From Thermodesulfobacteriota bacterium (GTDB taxonomy: Bacteria; Desulfobacterota_D; UBA1144; Nemesobacterales; CSP1-2): a DNA stretch of 64,000 nucleotides. Position 1 is the first letter of the stretch. Each line of letters opens with the position of its first letter. Made by a program: the position numbers and the translations under genes. The stretch covers positions 33,736 to 97,735 of the forward strand of contig DATMAT010000037.1 of the NCBI GenBank assembly GCA_035559815.1, written 5' to 3'. This document shows, one piece after another, positions 26,548 through 34,600 of the stretch. The notes beneath the pieces were generated by a model. The model saw only the letters and a program-made list of their open reading frames with translations. It had not been told where the DNA came from and searched no databases.

Positions 26548-27084
26548 CTAAGTCTGGAGATTCGTGCCACACTCGGAACAGAATTTACTCTCTTTGGGAA
26601 CTTTGCTGCCGCAGGAGAAACAATATATTGAAGCAAATACTCTTCGTCCGCTCTCAAGCGCCATGTTTATTCTTAGGTCCAAACCTTCGCAATGCTCCCT
26701 TACCTCTCTCAAAAACTCAATTATATCCACCGTACCTGGTGAATGGATGGTTAATTTGTAATCGAGGACTCCGGGTTCATAGTCAATCTGATTAATCATG
26801 TTGTACGGGATATCCCTGAACTTCTTGAATGAAGACGAATTTCTGGCGATGATTATCCTATGATTTGTAAGTATGAACCAGGAATTAAAATAGGTGTTGC
26901 TATCCAACCATCTTGGCGCTTTATAAATTGCCCGGAAATCCCGAAGTGTGAATAATATCTCTTCACCGGAGGTTAAATAACTGGCTAAACCTGTACGGAT
27001 ACCCGAAGGTAGGTCGGTAAGGTTTTGCTTTTTATCTCGCTTGATCCTATCTAAGAGTTGGGCGATAAAAGGAATCCTAAACAT
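26548..27084 (-). CDS. PH-like domain protein with C-terminal zinc ribbon
   Basis: A 178-residue cytoplasmic protein. Residues about 30-130 form a bacterial PH-like domain (FTLRDFRAIYKAPRW, FILTNHRIIIARN, YNMINQIDYEPG). The C terminus is a zinc ribbon (CFSCGSKVPKESKFCSECG). Function unknown; such fusions often sense or scaffold. It overlaps the asd stop by 8 bp, so it is translated with asd. Confidence 0.72.
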   Translation of the reverse strand: MFRIPFIAQLLDRIKRDKKQNLTDLPSGIRTGLASYLTSGEEILFTLRDFRAIYKAPRWLDSNTYFNSWFILTNHRIIIARNSSSFKKFRDIPYNMINQIDYEPGVLDYKLTIHSPGTVDIIEFLREVREHCEGLDLRINMALESGRRVFASIYCFSCGSKVPKESKFCSECGTNLQT

Positions 27085-28099
27085 ATTCTCTTATCAAGAC
27101 CTCGGCTATTTGAATCGCGTTAAGCGCTGCACCTTTTCTCAACTGGTCTCCGGATACCCAGAAACTAAGGCCAGCCGGAACCGTATAGTCCTCCCTGATT
27201 CTTCCTACCAGGCAATCGTCTTTTCCGGCTGCATCTAGTGGCATGGGATATTTCGAATTTTGGGGTTCATCTACCACCTTAACTCCGGGAAAATTACTCA
27301 AGGCTTTTCGCGCTTCCTGAGGAGAGATTTTTCTCTCCGTTTCGATAGTTACAGCCACAGAATGGGCTCGAAATACAGGGACCCTTACCGTCGTAGCAGT
27401 CACCTGAATTGAATCGTCTTCCAGGATCTTTCTGGTTTCGTTGTGAAGCTTCATCTCCTCTTTTGTGTAACCGTTTTCGAGAAAAGTATCTATATGCGGC
27501 AGGAGGTTGAACGCTATTTGGTGAGGAAAAACTCCGCTCTTCATTGGCTCGCCCTTAGCCCAGGCCAGGGTTTGCAGTCGAAGTTCCTCTATAGCCTGAG
27601 CACCTGCTCCGGAGACAGCCTGATAGCTGGCCGCAACCACCCTTTTTATCCTGGCTAGGTCATGGATAGGTTTGAGGGCCATGACGGTCACGGCAGTGGT
27701 GCAGTTTGGATTGGCGATTATGCCTCTTAATTGGTAATCCGCTACTCGATGGGCATTTATTTCCGGAATAACAAGCGGGACGTCGGGCTCCATGCGGAAG
27801 GCTGAGCTATTGTCAACCACAACCGCTCCCGAATCAACCGCGACGGGGGCGAATTCTCTACTTCTCGATGCCCCTGCCGAAAAAAGAGCAATGTCGATGT
27901 TTTTGAAGGAGGTATGGCCGAGTTTATGAACCTTTATCGCGTTGCCCTTGAATTGAAACTCCATTCCCTGGGATTTTTCAGACGCCATTAGTCTTAATTC
28001 ATCTACCGGGAAATTTCTCTCCTGGAGTATTTGAATCATCTCCTGCCCAACGGCGCCGGTCGCCCCTACTATGGCGACCTTATAGCTTTCCTTTTTCAT
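27077..28099 (-). CDS. asd: Aspartate-semialdehyde dehydrogenase
   Basis: NADP-dependent enzyme making aspartate semialdehyde for lysine, threonine and methionine. Length 340. GATGAVGQEMIQIL nucleotide site, FSAGASRSREFAPVAVDSGA, the nucleophile Cys in IANPNCTTAVTVMAL and the substrate loop AYQAVSG-type region (ASYQAVSGAGAQA) are seen. The catalytic His lies in VFRAHSVAV. A strong GGAGG site precedes the ATG. asd, the PH-domain gene and dapA run in one direction. Confidence 0.95.
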   Translation of the reverse strand: MKKESYKVAIVGATGAVGQEMIQILQERNFPVDELRLMASEKSQGMEFQFKGNAIKVHKLGHTSFKNIDIALFSAGASRSREFAPVAVDSGAVVVDNSSAFRMEPDVPLVIPEINAHRVADYQLRGIIANPNCTTAVTVMALKPIHDLARIKRVVAASYQAVSGAGAQAIEELRLQTLAWAKGEPMKSGVFPHQIAFNLLPHIDTFLENGYTKEEMKLHNETRKILEDDSIQVTATTVRVPVFRAHSVAVTIETERKISPQEARKALSNFPGVKVVDEPQNSKYPMPLDAAGKDDCLVGRIREDYTVPAGLSFWVSGDQLRKGAALNAIQIAEVLIREYV

Positions 28100-28141
28100 A
28101 CACTACCTCCAAACGATTATCAGAAACAGTCCGTGTATTAG

Positions 28142-28585
28142 CTAGCGACTATACTTCTTTTCGATTAATTTCACCCTATCTATGTTTGGGATTTCCTCTT
28201 TTTCCACACTTGAATTGAACCAAGCCTCGAGAATTTCTTTAGCCACGACCGGTGAAGTTAGCCTCAAACTCATCGCCAGCACGTTTGCATCGTTCCACTT
28301 CCTGGCGCCGCTAGCAGTTTGTGCATCCACACATAAAGCGGCCCTTATTCCCGGAACCTTATTCGCCGCCATGCTGACCCCGGTTCCGGTCCAGCAAAAG
28401 AGTATTCCTTGGTCGCAAACTCCATCGGCAACCCTTTCCGCCACTTTTTCGGCTACCTCCGCCCACTGCATTGATTCCCCGGCTAGCGGTCCATAAAGCT
28501 CCAGCTCGACACCTTTTTTCTCTAGCTCGTTGATAACGAAGTCAGTAAGGGGCGTGCGCTCGTCGCTCCCAACAGCTATTTTCAT
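28142..28585 (-). CDS. rpiB: Ribose 5-phosphate isomerase B / LacA-LacB family
   Basis: Aldose-ketose isomerase interconverting ribose 5-phosphate and ribulose 5-phosphate, 147 residues. Start ATG 28585 is preferred over an upstream in-frame ATG at 28645, because GAGG stands 8 bp upstream and MKIAVGSDE is the usual family start. The signature GILFCWTGTGVSMAANKVPGIRAA (seen in parts CWTGTGVSMAANK) contains the catalytic Cys region, and the family motif SARKHND appears as ASGARKWND. RpiB assignment fits the split transketolase pathway in this window; closely related isomerases cannot be excluded. Confidence 0.85.
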   Translation of the reverse strand: MKIAVGSDERTPLTDFVINELEKKGVELELYGPLAGESMQWAEVAEKVAERVADGVCDQGILFCWTGTGVSMAANKVPGIRAALCVDAQTASGARKWNDANVLAMSLRLTSPVVAKEILEAWFNSSVEKEEIPNIDRVKLIEKKYSR

Positions 28586-28698
28586 GGCAAACACCTCTTT
28601 CTCTTTTGTGTTTAGTAGTTTAAATCGATTGTATGAAAGGTTCAAGAAAGAGCCTGGTGCGACCTGGGCAGTATATTTATCGTGCTGGCAGGAATGGT

Positions 28699-29043
28699 TT
28701 ACACACCCCTGTCGGCATGTCTATATTTAATAATCTTTACCTTTTCCATCGTAACCAACCCTTCCCTCACCGTTTCGTTAAGAAAAGGTAAAATCCTATT
28801 CAAATTCTCCTCAGTATCCACTAGCTCTATGACAATCGGTAAGTCCTCGGATAGCCGAAGTAGTTTAGCGGTGTGTATGCGACTATTAGCGCCAAACCCC
28901 ATTATACCGCGAATAACCGTGGCCCCGGCCAGGTTTAACTCCCTTGCTTTAAGCACAATCTCTTCATAAAGAGCCCTCCCTTTATGGCTATCCGTCTCAC
29001 CAATAAATATCCTCAGTAGCAACCCCTCTTCGGGCAAGTTCAT
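28699..29043 (-). CDS. DUF190 (PII-like) protein paired with fluoride exporter
   Basis: A 114-residue soluble protein of the DUF190 family, whose known structure is PII-like. Motifs: LLRIFIGETDSHKGRALYEE, GATVIRGIMGFGANSRIH and DLPIVIELVDTEENLNRILP. It starts 12 bp after crcB behind AGGAGG, so the two are one operon under the fluoride riboswitch. DUF190 genes are frequent crcB neighbours; the biochemical role is not established, but control of the exporter is a reasonable inference. Confidence 0.85.
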   Translation of the reverse strand: MNLPEEGLLLRIFIGETDSHKGRALYEEIVLKARELNLAGATVIRGIMGFGANSRIHTAKLLRLSEDLPIVIELVDTEENLNRILPFLNETVREGLVTMEKVKIIKYRHADRGV

Positions 29044-29055
29044 TTTTCTGCCCTC

Positions 29056-29442
29056 CTATTTAAAAAGACCGATTAAATATCTGGAGATAACAAAGCCACA
29101 AAAAACCAGTACTAATCCCAATATATTACTCGCTAACATATTAAATATAGCAAATTTAATTTCACCCTCCCGAAGAAGGTTAAAGCTCTCCAGGCCATAA
29201 GTAGAAAAAGTGGTGAAAGCACCCAGAGTACCTATGAAAATAAATGCTCTGGTGCTGGGTGAAATAACCATTATTTCGAACAATTGCCAGAGAAACCCGA
29301 TCAAGAAACAGCCAGCCAGGTTAACGATTAATGTCCCCCAGGGAAGTACTCCGTCCAAATATTTGTAGGTAAGGCCCGAAATAGCATATCGAAGCAAAGC
29401 CCCGGAGGCTCCGCCAATTGCGATAAGTAGTAGCTTTAACAT
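29056..29442 (-). CDS. crcB: Fluoride ion exporter CrcB/Fluc
   Basis: Dual-topology fluoride channel of the inner membrane, 128 residues with four membrane helices. Conserved motifs: GGASGALLRYAISG, the pore region WGTLIVNLAGCFLIGFL with the essential Asn, and the sodium-site/TTFST motif GTLGAFTTFSTYGLES. A crcB-type riboswitch is found about 110 bp upstream, which makes the assignment very firm. Confidence 0.95.
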   Translation of the reverse strand: MLKLLLIAIGGASGALLRYAISGLTYKYLDGVLPWGTLIVNLAGCFLIGFLWQLFEIMVISPSTRAFIFIGTLGAFTTFSTYGLESFNLLREGEIKFAIFNMLASNILGLVLVFCGFVISRYLIGLFK

Positions 29443-29550
29443 TCTTTTTCTCCCGGATACATAGCAATGTGAGTATTCAAGGTCATATTTTGCTATCTTT
29501 GGTCGATCCGATTAAGGCTTACAGCCCTTATTTTAAGGATTAGATTTTTA

Positions 29551-29609
29551 CGAGGAGTCATCAACTATCCAGGCAAGGATAGTGGTTGGAGGTGAACCCC
29601 ATCACCTAT
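29551..29609 (-). promoter_or_regulatory. Fluoride riboswitch (crcB motif)
   Basis: On the minus strand the aptamer reads AGGTGATGGGGTTCACCTCC, then AACCAC, a hairpin TATCC-TTGCCT-GGATA, and GTTGATGACTCCT. These match the conserved GGxGATGGxxTTC..CC, AACC and TGATGACxCCT elements of the crcB motif. It is followed by a possible expression platform at 29514-29529 (AAGGGCT/AGCCTT hairpin). It should turn on crcB and the DUF190 gene when fluoride binds. Confidence 0.9.
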
Positions 29610-29729
29610 TTCATTTAATCATATACGTAAATTCCTATCAGTCAATGCTATACCCTTTTCATGATATTACCGAGAGCACCACAATTCGGAGAGAAATATG
29701 TTATGTATTTTACGAGTTAATCAAAAAGG

Positions 29730-29756
29730 TTGACCTTCTATACTTTTTTCTATAAT
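29730..29756 (+). promoter_or_regulatory. Sigma-70 promoter inside the annotated 5' end of the GAF gene
   Basis: TTGACC (29730-29735) with TATAAT (29751-29756) at 15-bp spacing, or TAATAT at 17 bp. It overlaps the first codons of the longest GAF reading frame, which suggests the true start is further downstream. Confidence 0.45.
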
Positions 29757-30233
29757 ATATGCTGCACAGGGAGGAGCAAGAAGATAGATTACAAGGAGTT
29801 GGATAGACGAATCTCAGAAGTATTTGGTTTAGGCCAAAATTGTGTCTTTACACTCACCCTTGACAAACATGGGACCCTTTTGGAATTTGCCTACCCCCCC
29901 AAGCTGATAAAAAACAAGGTACCTGTAGATAATAAAACCGTGGTGGGGCGTGCTGTCATAGCTAAACGTCCTTACATCTCAAACAATATACAAAAGGAAA
30001 GCAGCTCGGTCATACTTAATTGCCTCATGGCAATGGGGACCACCCCGGTTCAAAAATCGATCACCTACCCAATAGTAATGGGCGAGCGGGTAATCGCGGT
30101 TATCCAGGTGGTAAGAAAGGGGGAAAATATTTCGGATGTCGCTGATTTTCAGAAGGAGGACCTGGAGAAAATCAAATCAGTCCTCGATGACCTGTTTACC
30201 CTTCATGTCGTGAAGCCGGCGGCAGGTGAGTAG
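29730..30233 (+). CDS. GAF-domain protein
   Basis: Up to 167 residues. A single GAF-like domain spans about 40-155 (VPVDNKTVVGRAVIAKRPYI, then SITYPIVMGERVIAVIQVVRK and a final helix EDLEKIKSVLDDLF). No output domain is attached. The 5' end is uncertain: the TTG at 29730 coincides with a promoter-like -35 box and the first 15 residues look non-coding; a TTG at 29799 is an alternative. suhB follows after 2 bp, so the two are cotranscribed. Confidence 0.7.
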   Translation: MTFYTFFYNICCTGRSKKIDYKELDRRISEVFGLGQNCVFTLTLDKHGTLLEFAYPPKLIKNKVPVDNKTVVGRAVIAKRPYISNNIQKESSSVILNCLMAMGTTPVQKSITYPIVMGERVIAVIQVVRKGENISDVADFQKEDLEKIKSVLDDLFTLHVVKPAAGE

Positions 30234-30235
30234 GT

Positions 30236-31021
30236 TTGTGCTATCTGGAAGTTGCCGATAGGGCCGCCCGGGAAGCGGGCAAGATCCTTAGAGACCACCT
30301 TGGAAAAGTAAACGAGGTCGAGTATAAAGCTAAAAACAGCCTGGTCACCGAAGTAGACAGCCTCGCAGAAGAACTCATAATCAAAATCATAAATTCGAAT
30401 TTCCCCTCACATGATATTTTTGCAGAAGAGTCGGGCAGGAATAAAAAGACTTCAAACTACTTGTGGATAATCGACCCTTTGGACGGCACTACCAACTATG
30501 CCCACACCTATCCGGTTTTCTCCGTATCAATAGCGCTTGAAGTAGATGACATCATCAGAATGGGATTAGTTTATGACCCGATGAGGGATGAGCTCTTTAG
30601 CGCCGAACTGGGCAAAGGTGCATATATAAACGGCAATATTATAAGAGTGTCAAAGACAAAAACCGTGGAAGAAAGTCTATTATGTACAGGGTTCACCCAT
30701 GAGAATGAGTGGATGGTAGAGGAGAACTTGAGGCACTTCCAGAATTTTATAAGAAAGGCCCAGGCGGTAAGACGGGATGGCTCCGCCGCCCTTGACCTAT
30801 GCTACGTTGCCTGCCGGAGGTATGACGGCTTCTGGGAATTAGGGCTTCATCCTTGGGATACAGCGGCAGGTTACCTAATCTTGAAAGAAGCTGGAGGACG
30901 TGTAACTGATTTCTCTGGCAATGAATTCAAAATCCACTTTGAAGAAATACTGGCCTCTAACGGAATCATTCATCAGGAAATGATGCAGGTACTCCTGTCC
31001 GGGAGAGAAATCCATGATTGA
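30236..31021 (+). CDS. suhB: Inositol-1-monophosphatase family phosphatase
   Basis: Mg-dependent phosphatase of the IMPase/SuhB family, 261 residues. Metal-binding motifs are intact: FAEESG, WIIDPLDGTTNYAHTYPVFS and the C-terminal LGLHPWDTAAGYLILKEAGG; GSAALDLCYVACRRYDGFWE is also typical. The TTG start lies 6 bp after AGGTGA and 2 bp after the GAF gene stop. It may act on inositol phosphate or, as in E. coli SuhB, also associate with rRNA transcription complexes. Confidence 0.9.
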   Translation: MCYLEVADRAAREAGKILRDHLGKVNEVEYKAKNSLVTEVDSLAEELIIKIINSNFPSHDIFAEESGRNKKTSNYLWIIDPLDGTTNYAHTYPVFSVSIALEVDDIIRMGLVYDPMRDELFSAELGKGAYINGNIIRVSKTKTVEESLLCTGFTHENEWMVEENLRHFQNFIRKAQAVRRDGSAALDLCYVACRRYDGFWELGLHPWDTAAGYLILKEAGGRVTDFSGNEFKIHFEEILASNGIIHQEMMQVLLSGREIHD

Positions 31022-31043
31022 ATAGGTTATCTCCAGACGAGGG

Positions 31044-31531
31044 ATGATAGATATAAAGTTAAGGACGGGCCGGGTTGAGAATGCCGAAGCTATGACCATA
31101 ATTCTCAGAGAGATTGGATGGTCTCAAAAAAGAAATGTACTACCGCTTGAGGAAGTATCGAACCCTATTGCCGAATTAACGCCGCACTGCCTAAAGACAG
31201 CAAAGGGCATACACTGCTCCTGGCGATGGATGAGAATGACCAGGTTATTAGGTTCATAAATGTTCACTGGGTCCCTTTTATAATGCTCGGCAGTTGGGAA
31301 GGTTACGTATCAGACGTTTTTGTAAGCCCCAAGGCAAGCGGCAAAGGCGTAGGGCGTTTACTGGTCGGAGCAGTAATGGAAGAAGGCAGAAAGCGTGGAT
31401 GCACGAGACTTATGCTTACAAATGGAAGGGATAGACAGTCATACAAATAGGGGTTCTATTCAAAACTCGGCTGGACGGAGAGGCCGCTGGTAGCTAATTT
31501 CGTTTATGACTATAGAGAACCCTGGTCATGA
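31044..31531 (+). pseudogene. GNAT acetyltransferase gene broken by frameshift and stop
   Basis: Two overlapping frames together make one GNAT protein. The first (from ATG 31044) carries the N-terminal strand-helix (TGRVENAEAMTIILREIGW) and leaves the family pattern near 31175-31190. The next frame resumes it (GHTLLLAMDENDQVIRFINV), and goes on to the acetyl-CoA loop SPKASGKGVGRLLVGAVMEE. That frame then meets TAG at 31448-31450, after which GFYSKLGWTERPLVANFVYD, the usual GNAT ending, continues in frame to TGA at 31529. A one-base loss plus one point mutation (sense codon to TAG) would explain it. Sequencing error at both sites is the alternative. Confidence 0.82.
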
Positions 31532-31583
31532 CCTTCCATCCAGCAGGATTAAACAAGCCGTTCGAACCCTAGGAAAAGCTTAC

Positions 31584-31859
31584 TTAATCGCTCTTTATGC
31601 TAATCCTATTTGCAAAAAGAAAAGAAAGGGTACTGCCCAGAAACGGTTGGTCTTTATCCCATGAATAGTAGAGCGGATATGCCGGTTTTTGTGTCGGGGT
31701 CGTTATTTCAAAATGCCAAAAAGTGTGAGGTGTGTTATAACCATTGTGGTCACGCACAAATTGATAATAGTCCTCATCTAATGCCAGCCCGCTAGACGGC
31801 CCATGAGAAGCTATAAGCAGAACAATTACAATAGTAAAGACTGATTTTCTCAACTTCAT
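31584..31859 (-). CDS. Small exported protein, unknown function
   Basis: A 91-residue frame with a clear Sec signal (residues 1-26, cleavage near GLALD). The mature part is rich in aromatic residues (YYQFVRDHNGYNTPHTFWHF), has no Cys and no known domain. There is no strong ribosome site. It may be the remnant of a longer protein, since the region also contains the broken GNAT gene. Confidence 0.5.
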   Translation of the reverse strand: MKLRKSVFTIVIVLLIASHGPSSGLALDEDYYQFVRDHNGYNTPHTFWHFEITTPTQKPAYPLYYSWDKDQPFLGSTLSFLFANRISIKSD

Positions 31860-32002
31860 TATTTTACCGTTCTTTTCGCCTGGTTCAAATTAATCCATTT
31901 ATGAATAAGCCAAATCTCACCACAGGCAGCCCATGATACGGGAGATACATTCTTATCCCAGAGTGTCCTGGGAACATTATTCCAAATTCCACGAACGTCA
32001 TG

Positions 32003-32025
32003 GTGTTAATTAACACATAATGTGT
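32003..32025. promoter_or_regulatory. Two overlapping perfect palindromes upstream of comM
   Basis: GTGTTAATTAACAC (32003-32016) is a perfect 14-bp palindrome. ACACATAATGTGT (32013-32025) is a perfect palindrome around a central A and shares 4 bp with it. The pair lies about 110 bp upstream of comM and may be a regulator site. Confidence 0.35.
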
Positions 32026-32133
32026 CCAAGTATGGCCGATTGTTTTCCTAAGTCTTGTTTTCACCCCAAAATTTTCGATATAATAGGCAACAATCGGGGT
32101 TATAATTTAGCAATACAATCCGAATTTTCAGCC

Positions 32134-33663
32134 ATGATTTCCAAGGTTTTAAGCAGCTCAGTCTTCGGGATCGACGCTTATCTGGTAGAAGTAGAGGTAG
32201 ATATTGCTTTTGGATTTCCGCAATTCTCCACGGTTGGACTTCCGGAAGGAGCAGTAAAAGAAAGCAAAGAAAGAGTGAAAGCGGCTATAAAAAACTGTGG
32301 CTACGACTTTCCTCAAAGAAGAATCACGGTCAACCTTGCCCCTGCAGACATAAGAAAGGAGGGCTCCGCATTCGACTTACCTATCGCCATAGGCATACTT
32401 TCGGCAACCGGGACTCTCAATCACGACAAGCTCTCCGATTATGTGATAATTGGAGAACTTTCTCTGGACGGAAGGATAAAGGCGGTGAGGGGAGCGCTGC
32501 CCACTGCTATTCGAGTAAGAGACTCCCGGCTCAAGGGAATAATACTCCCTAGGGAAAACGCTGAGGAGGCAGCGGTCGTTCATGGTATAGAGGTCATAGC
32601 CGTCGAATATCTGCCGGAAATCGTAGAGTTTTTGTTAGGACTCAAGTACATCAACCCAACCACTATCGACCTAAATCAATTATTTAATCAGAGCCGCGAG
32701 TATCAAGTCGATTTTCAGGAGGTGAAAGGGCAGGAGCACGTAAAAAGAGCGTTGGAAGTGGCAGCGGCGGGCGCTCATAACGTCCTCATGATCGGCTCTC
32801 CCGGAACGGGAAAGACTATGCTCGCTAGGCGCCTCCCGACAATACTTCCCGATATGAGCTTCGAAGAAGCGCTGGAAACGACGAAGATATATTCCGTCTC
32901 CGGTTTGCTATCCAATAATTCTGCATTAATTGCCACCAGGCCTTTCCGCTCTCCTCATCACACCATAAGCGATGCTGGTCTTATCGGGGGCGGAGCCATA
33001 CCTAAACCCGGAGAGGTAAGTCTGGCACACAACGGCGTTTTGTTTCTGGACGAACTGCCGGAGTTTAGAAAAAATGTGCTCGAAGTGATGAGACAACCTC
33101 TCGAAGATGGAAACGTGACGATATCAAGGGCAGTCACCTCGATAACCTATCCGGCCAGATTCATGCTGATAGCGGCTATGAATCCTTGCCCTTGCGGGTA
33201 CACTGGGGATCCACACAAAGAATGTACGTGCTCTCCAATCCAGGTCCACAAATATAGAGCGAAGGTATCAGGACCACTCCTGGATAGAATAGACATTCAT
33301 ATAGAAGTACCAACTGTTCGCTACAAAGAGCTAGCTAGCGAAACGGGAGGAGAATGCTCTTCCGATATTAGAAAACGGGTAAATCGAGCCCGAGAGATTC
33401 AGAGAAAAAGATTCGAGAGGATCGGTATCCACTCCAACGCTCAAATGTCTCCAAGACACATAAGAAAATTTTCAAGACCGGATGAGGCAGGGCTCAAGCT
33501 TTTAGAGATGGCCATAGACAGGCTGGGCCTTAGTGCTAGAGCCTACGATAGAATCCTTAAAGTCGCACGCACCATTGCCGACCTGGACGAATGCGAAACT
33601 ATTCTTTCTAACCATATCTCAGAAGCCATTCAGTACAGAACGCTCGATAGAAATTTAATCTAG
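32134..33663 (+). CDS. comM: YifB/ComM-type Mg-chelatase-like AAA+ ATPase
   Basis: AAA+ helicase-like protein related to ComM, which promotes branch migration during natural transformation and recombination. About 509 residues from ATG 32134; an upstream frame from 32020 adds 38 residues with no family resemblance. The N-terminal Lon-like domain begins [17 protein letters not shown]. The ChlI core has Walker [17 protein letters not shown], Walker [10 protein letters not shown] and the Cys-rich [12 protein letters not shown]. The C-terminal domain includes [20 protein letters not shown]. Presence of ComM does not by itself show competence. Confidence 0.92.
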   Translation: MISKVLSSSVFGIDAYLVEVEVDIAFGFPQFSTVGLPEGAVKESKERVKAAIKNCGYDFPQRRITVNLAPADIRKEGSAFDLPIAIGILSATGTLNHDKLSDYVIIGELSLDGRIKAVRGALPTAIRVRDSRLKGIILPRENAEEAAVVHGIEVIAVEYLPEIVEFLLGLKYINPTTIDLNQLFNQSREYQVDFQEVKGQEHVKRALEVAAAGAHNVLMIGSPGTGKTMLARRLPTILPDMSFEEALETTKIYSVSGLLSNNSALIATRPFRSPHHTISDAGLIGGGAIPKPGEVSLAHNGVLFLDELPEFRKNVLEVMRQPLEDGNVTISRAVTSITYPARFMLIAAMNPCPCGYTGDPHKECTCSPIQVHKYRAKVSGPLLDRIDIHIEVPTVRYKELASETGGECSSDIRKRVNRAREIQRKRFERIGIHSNAQMSPRHIRKFSRPDEAGLKLLEMAIDRLGLSARAYDRILKVARTIADLDECETILSNHISEAIQYRTLDRNLI

Positions 33664-33779
33664 AGATTTGAAGAATCAGAAAGTTGCGGGATTACTACCA
33701 GTAGTAAGGCGATAAACCTATCGTCGGCACAGCAGTGGCATTTCTTGTCACAAAAATTTCATCAACTAAACAAGTAACA

Positions 33780-34055
33780 CTATCCTTCCTGGGTTCCCTG
33801 TTTTAAATCTGAAACTGAGTAAACCTTTCCACAATTTAAACAGGTTACTTTTTCTAGGGATTTTGCATCCACGAACTCGGCATTAAGCTTCTCGGCAAAC
33901 CTTTTTGATTCTTCAAATTTTTCAGCCCTGACCTTCTCCGAGTATTCTATCTGCCAGCCCGATACTTCAATCTCCTCTCTAAAAAATTTTTCCTTTGGGA
34001 TATATATGTGAATGCTCTTTCCGCATTCGCAGGGCATAAAAATAAAAGGGGACAT
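33780..34055 (-). CDS. Small Cys-motif protein, unknown function
   Basis: A 91-residue cytoplasmic protein with CEC near the N terminus (residues 9-11) and a CxxC pair (TCLNCGK) near residue 72-75, which could bind one zinc. The middle is a charged helix. The AAAGGAGGTCAAA site before the ATG is strong. I do not recognise the family and no partner gene is evident. Confidence 0.6.
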   Translation of the reverse strand: MSPFIFMPCECGKSIHIYIPKEKFFREEIEVSGWQIEYSEKVRAEKFEESKRFAEKLNAEFVDAKSLEKVTCLNCGKVYSVSDLKQGTQEG

Positions 34056-34186
34056 TTTGACCTCCTTTATTTCTCATCCGGAAATATCATATTTGGAATC
34101 AGTATAACACAGCAGTACTAAGCTGATTAAGTAAATGGGGATCATGCACTAAAAAGTAGGTTCATTATTCACTCCCGTCCCCTAAT

Positions 34187-34396
34187 TTACTTCCTACCGT
34201 TATTTCTTTTATGCGGCATCTGCCACTTCTCGTTATCCTCTCCGATTTTTTTGAGGTCAATAGGTGAACCGCCAGAAAATAGAGCCTTTTTAATCGAAGG
34301 AAATATATAGAAGTGCAGCAGAATACAAATCGAAGCAGTGAAAACGATTAAATAAATTATAGCTTGCTTAACCTGTTCGATTACATACTGATCCAT
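34187..34396 (-). CDS. Small single-pass membrane protein, unknown function
   Basis: A 69-residue frame with one hydrophobic helix (about residues 13-33, IIYLIVFTASICILLHFYIF) followed by a basic soluble tail ending in KRNNGRK. No family recognised. No strong ribosome site. Located between the Cys-motif gene and the HTTM gene on the same strand. Confidence 0.45.
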   Translation of the reverse strand: MDQYVIEQVKQAIIYLIVFTASICILLHFYIFPSIKKALFSGGSPIDLKKIGEDNEKWQMPHKRNNGRK

Positions 34397-34600
34397 TACC
34401 GGAAATAATTTCTCTTGAACTTATAAAGGTCAATCAGGCTTTGGTGAGTTTTTTATCTCGAAAGCTGCGATCTTTTTGTGAAGGTATATTACTTTCGTAT
34501 TAATATGTACTTCGTCTATGATGACCAGAAGGTATCAACAAAAAATAAGAATAAAACTATGGGTTTCTACGAACCAAAACTGGTCCATTCAATTCCCAAC

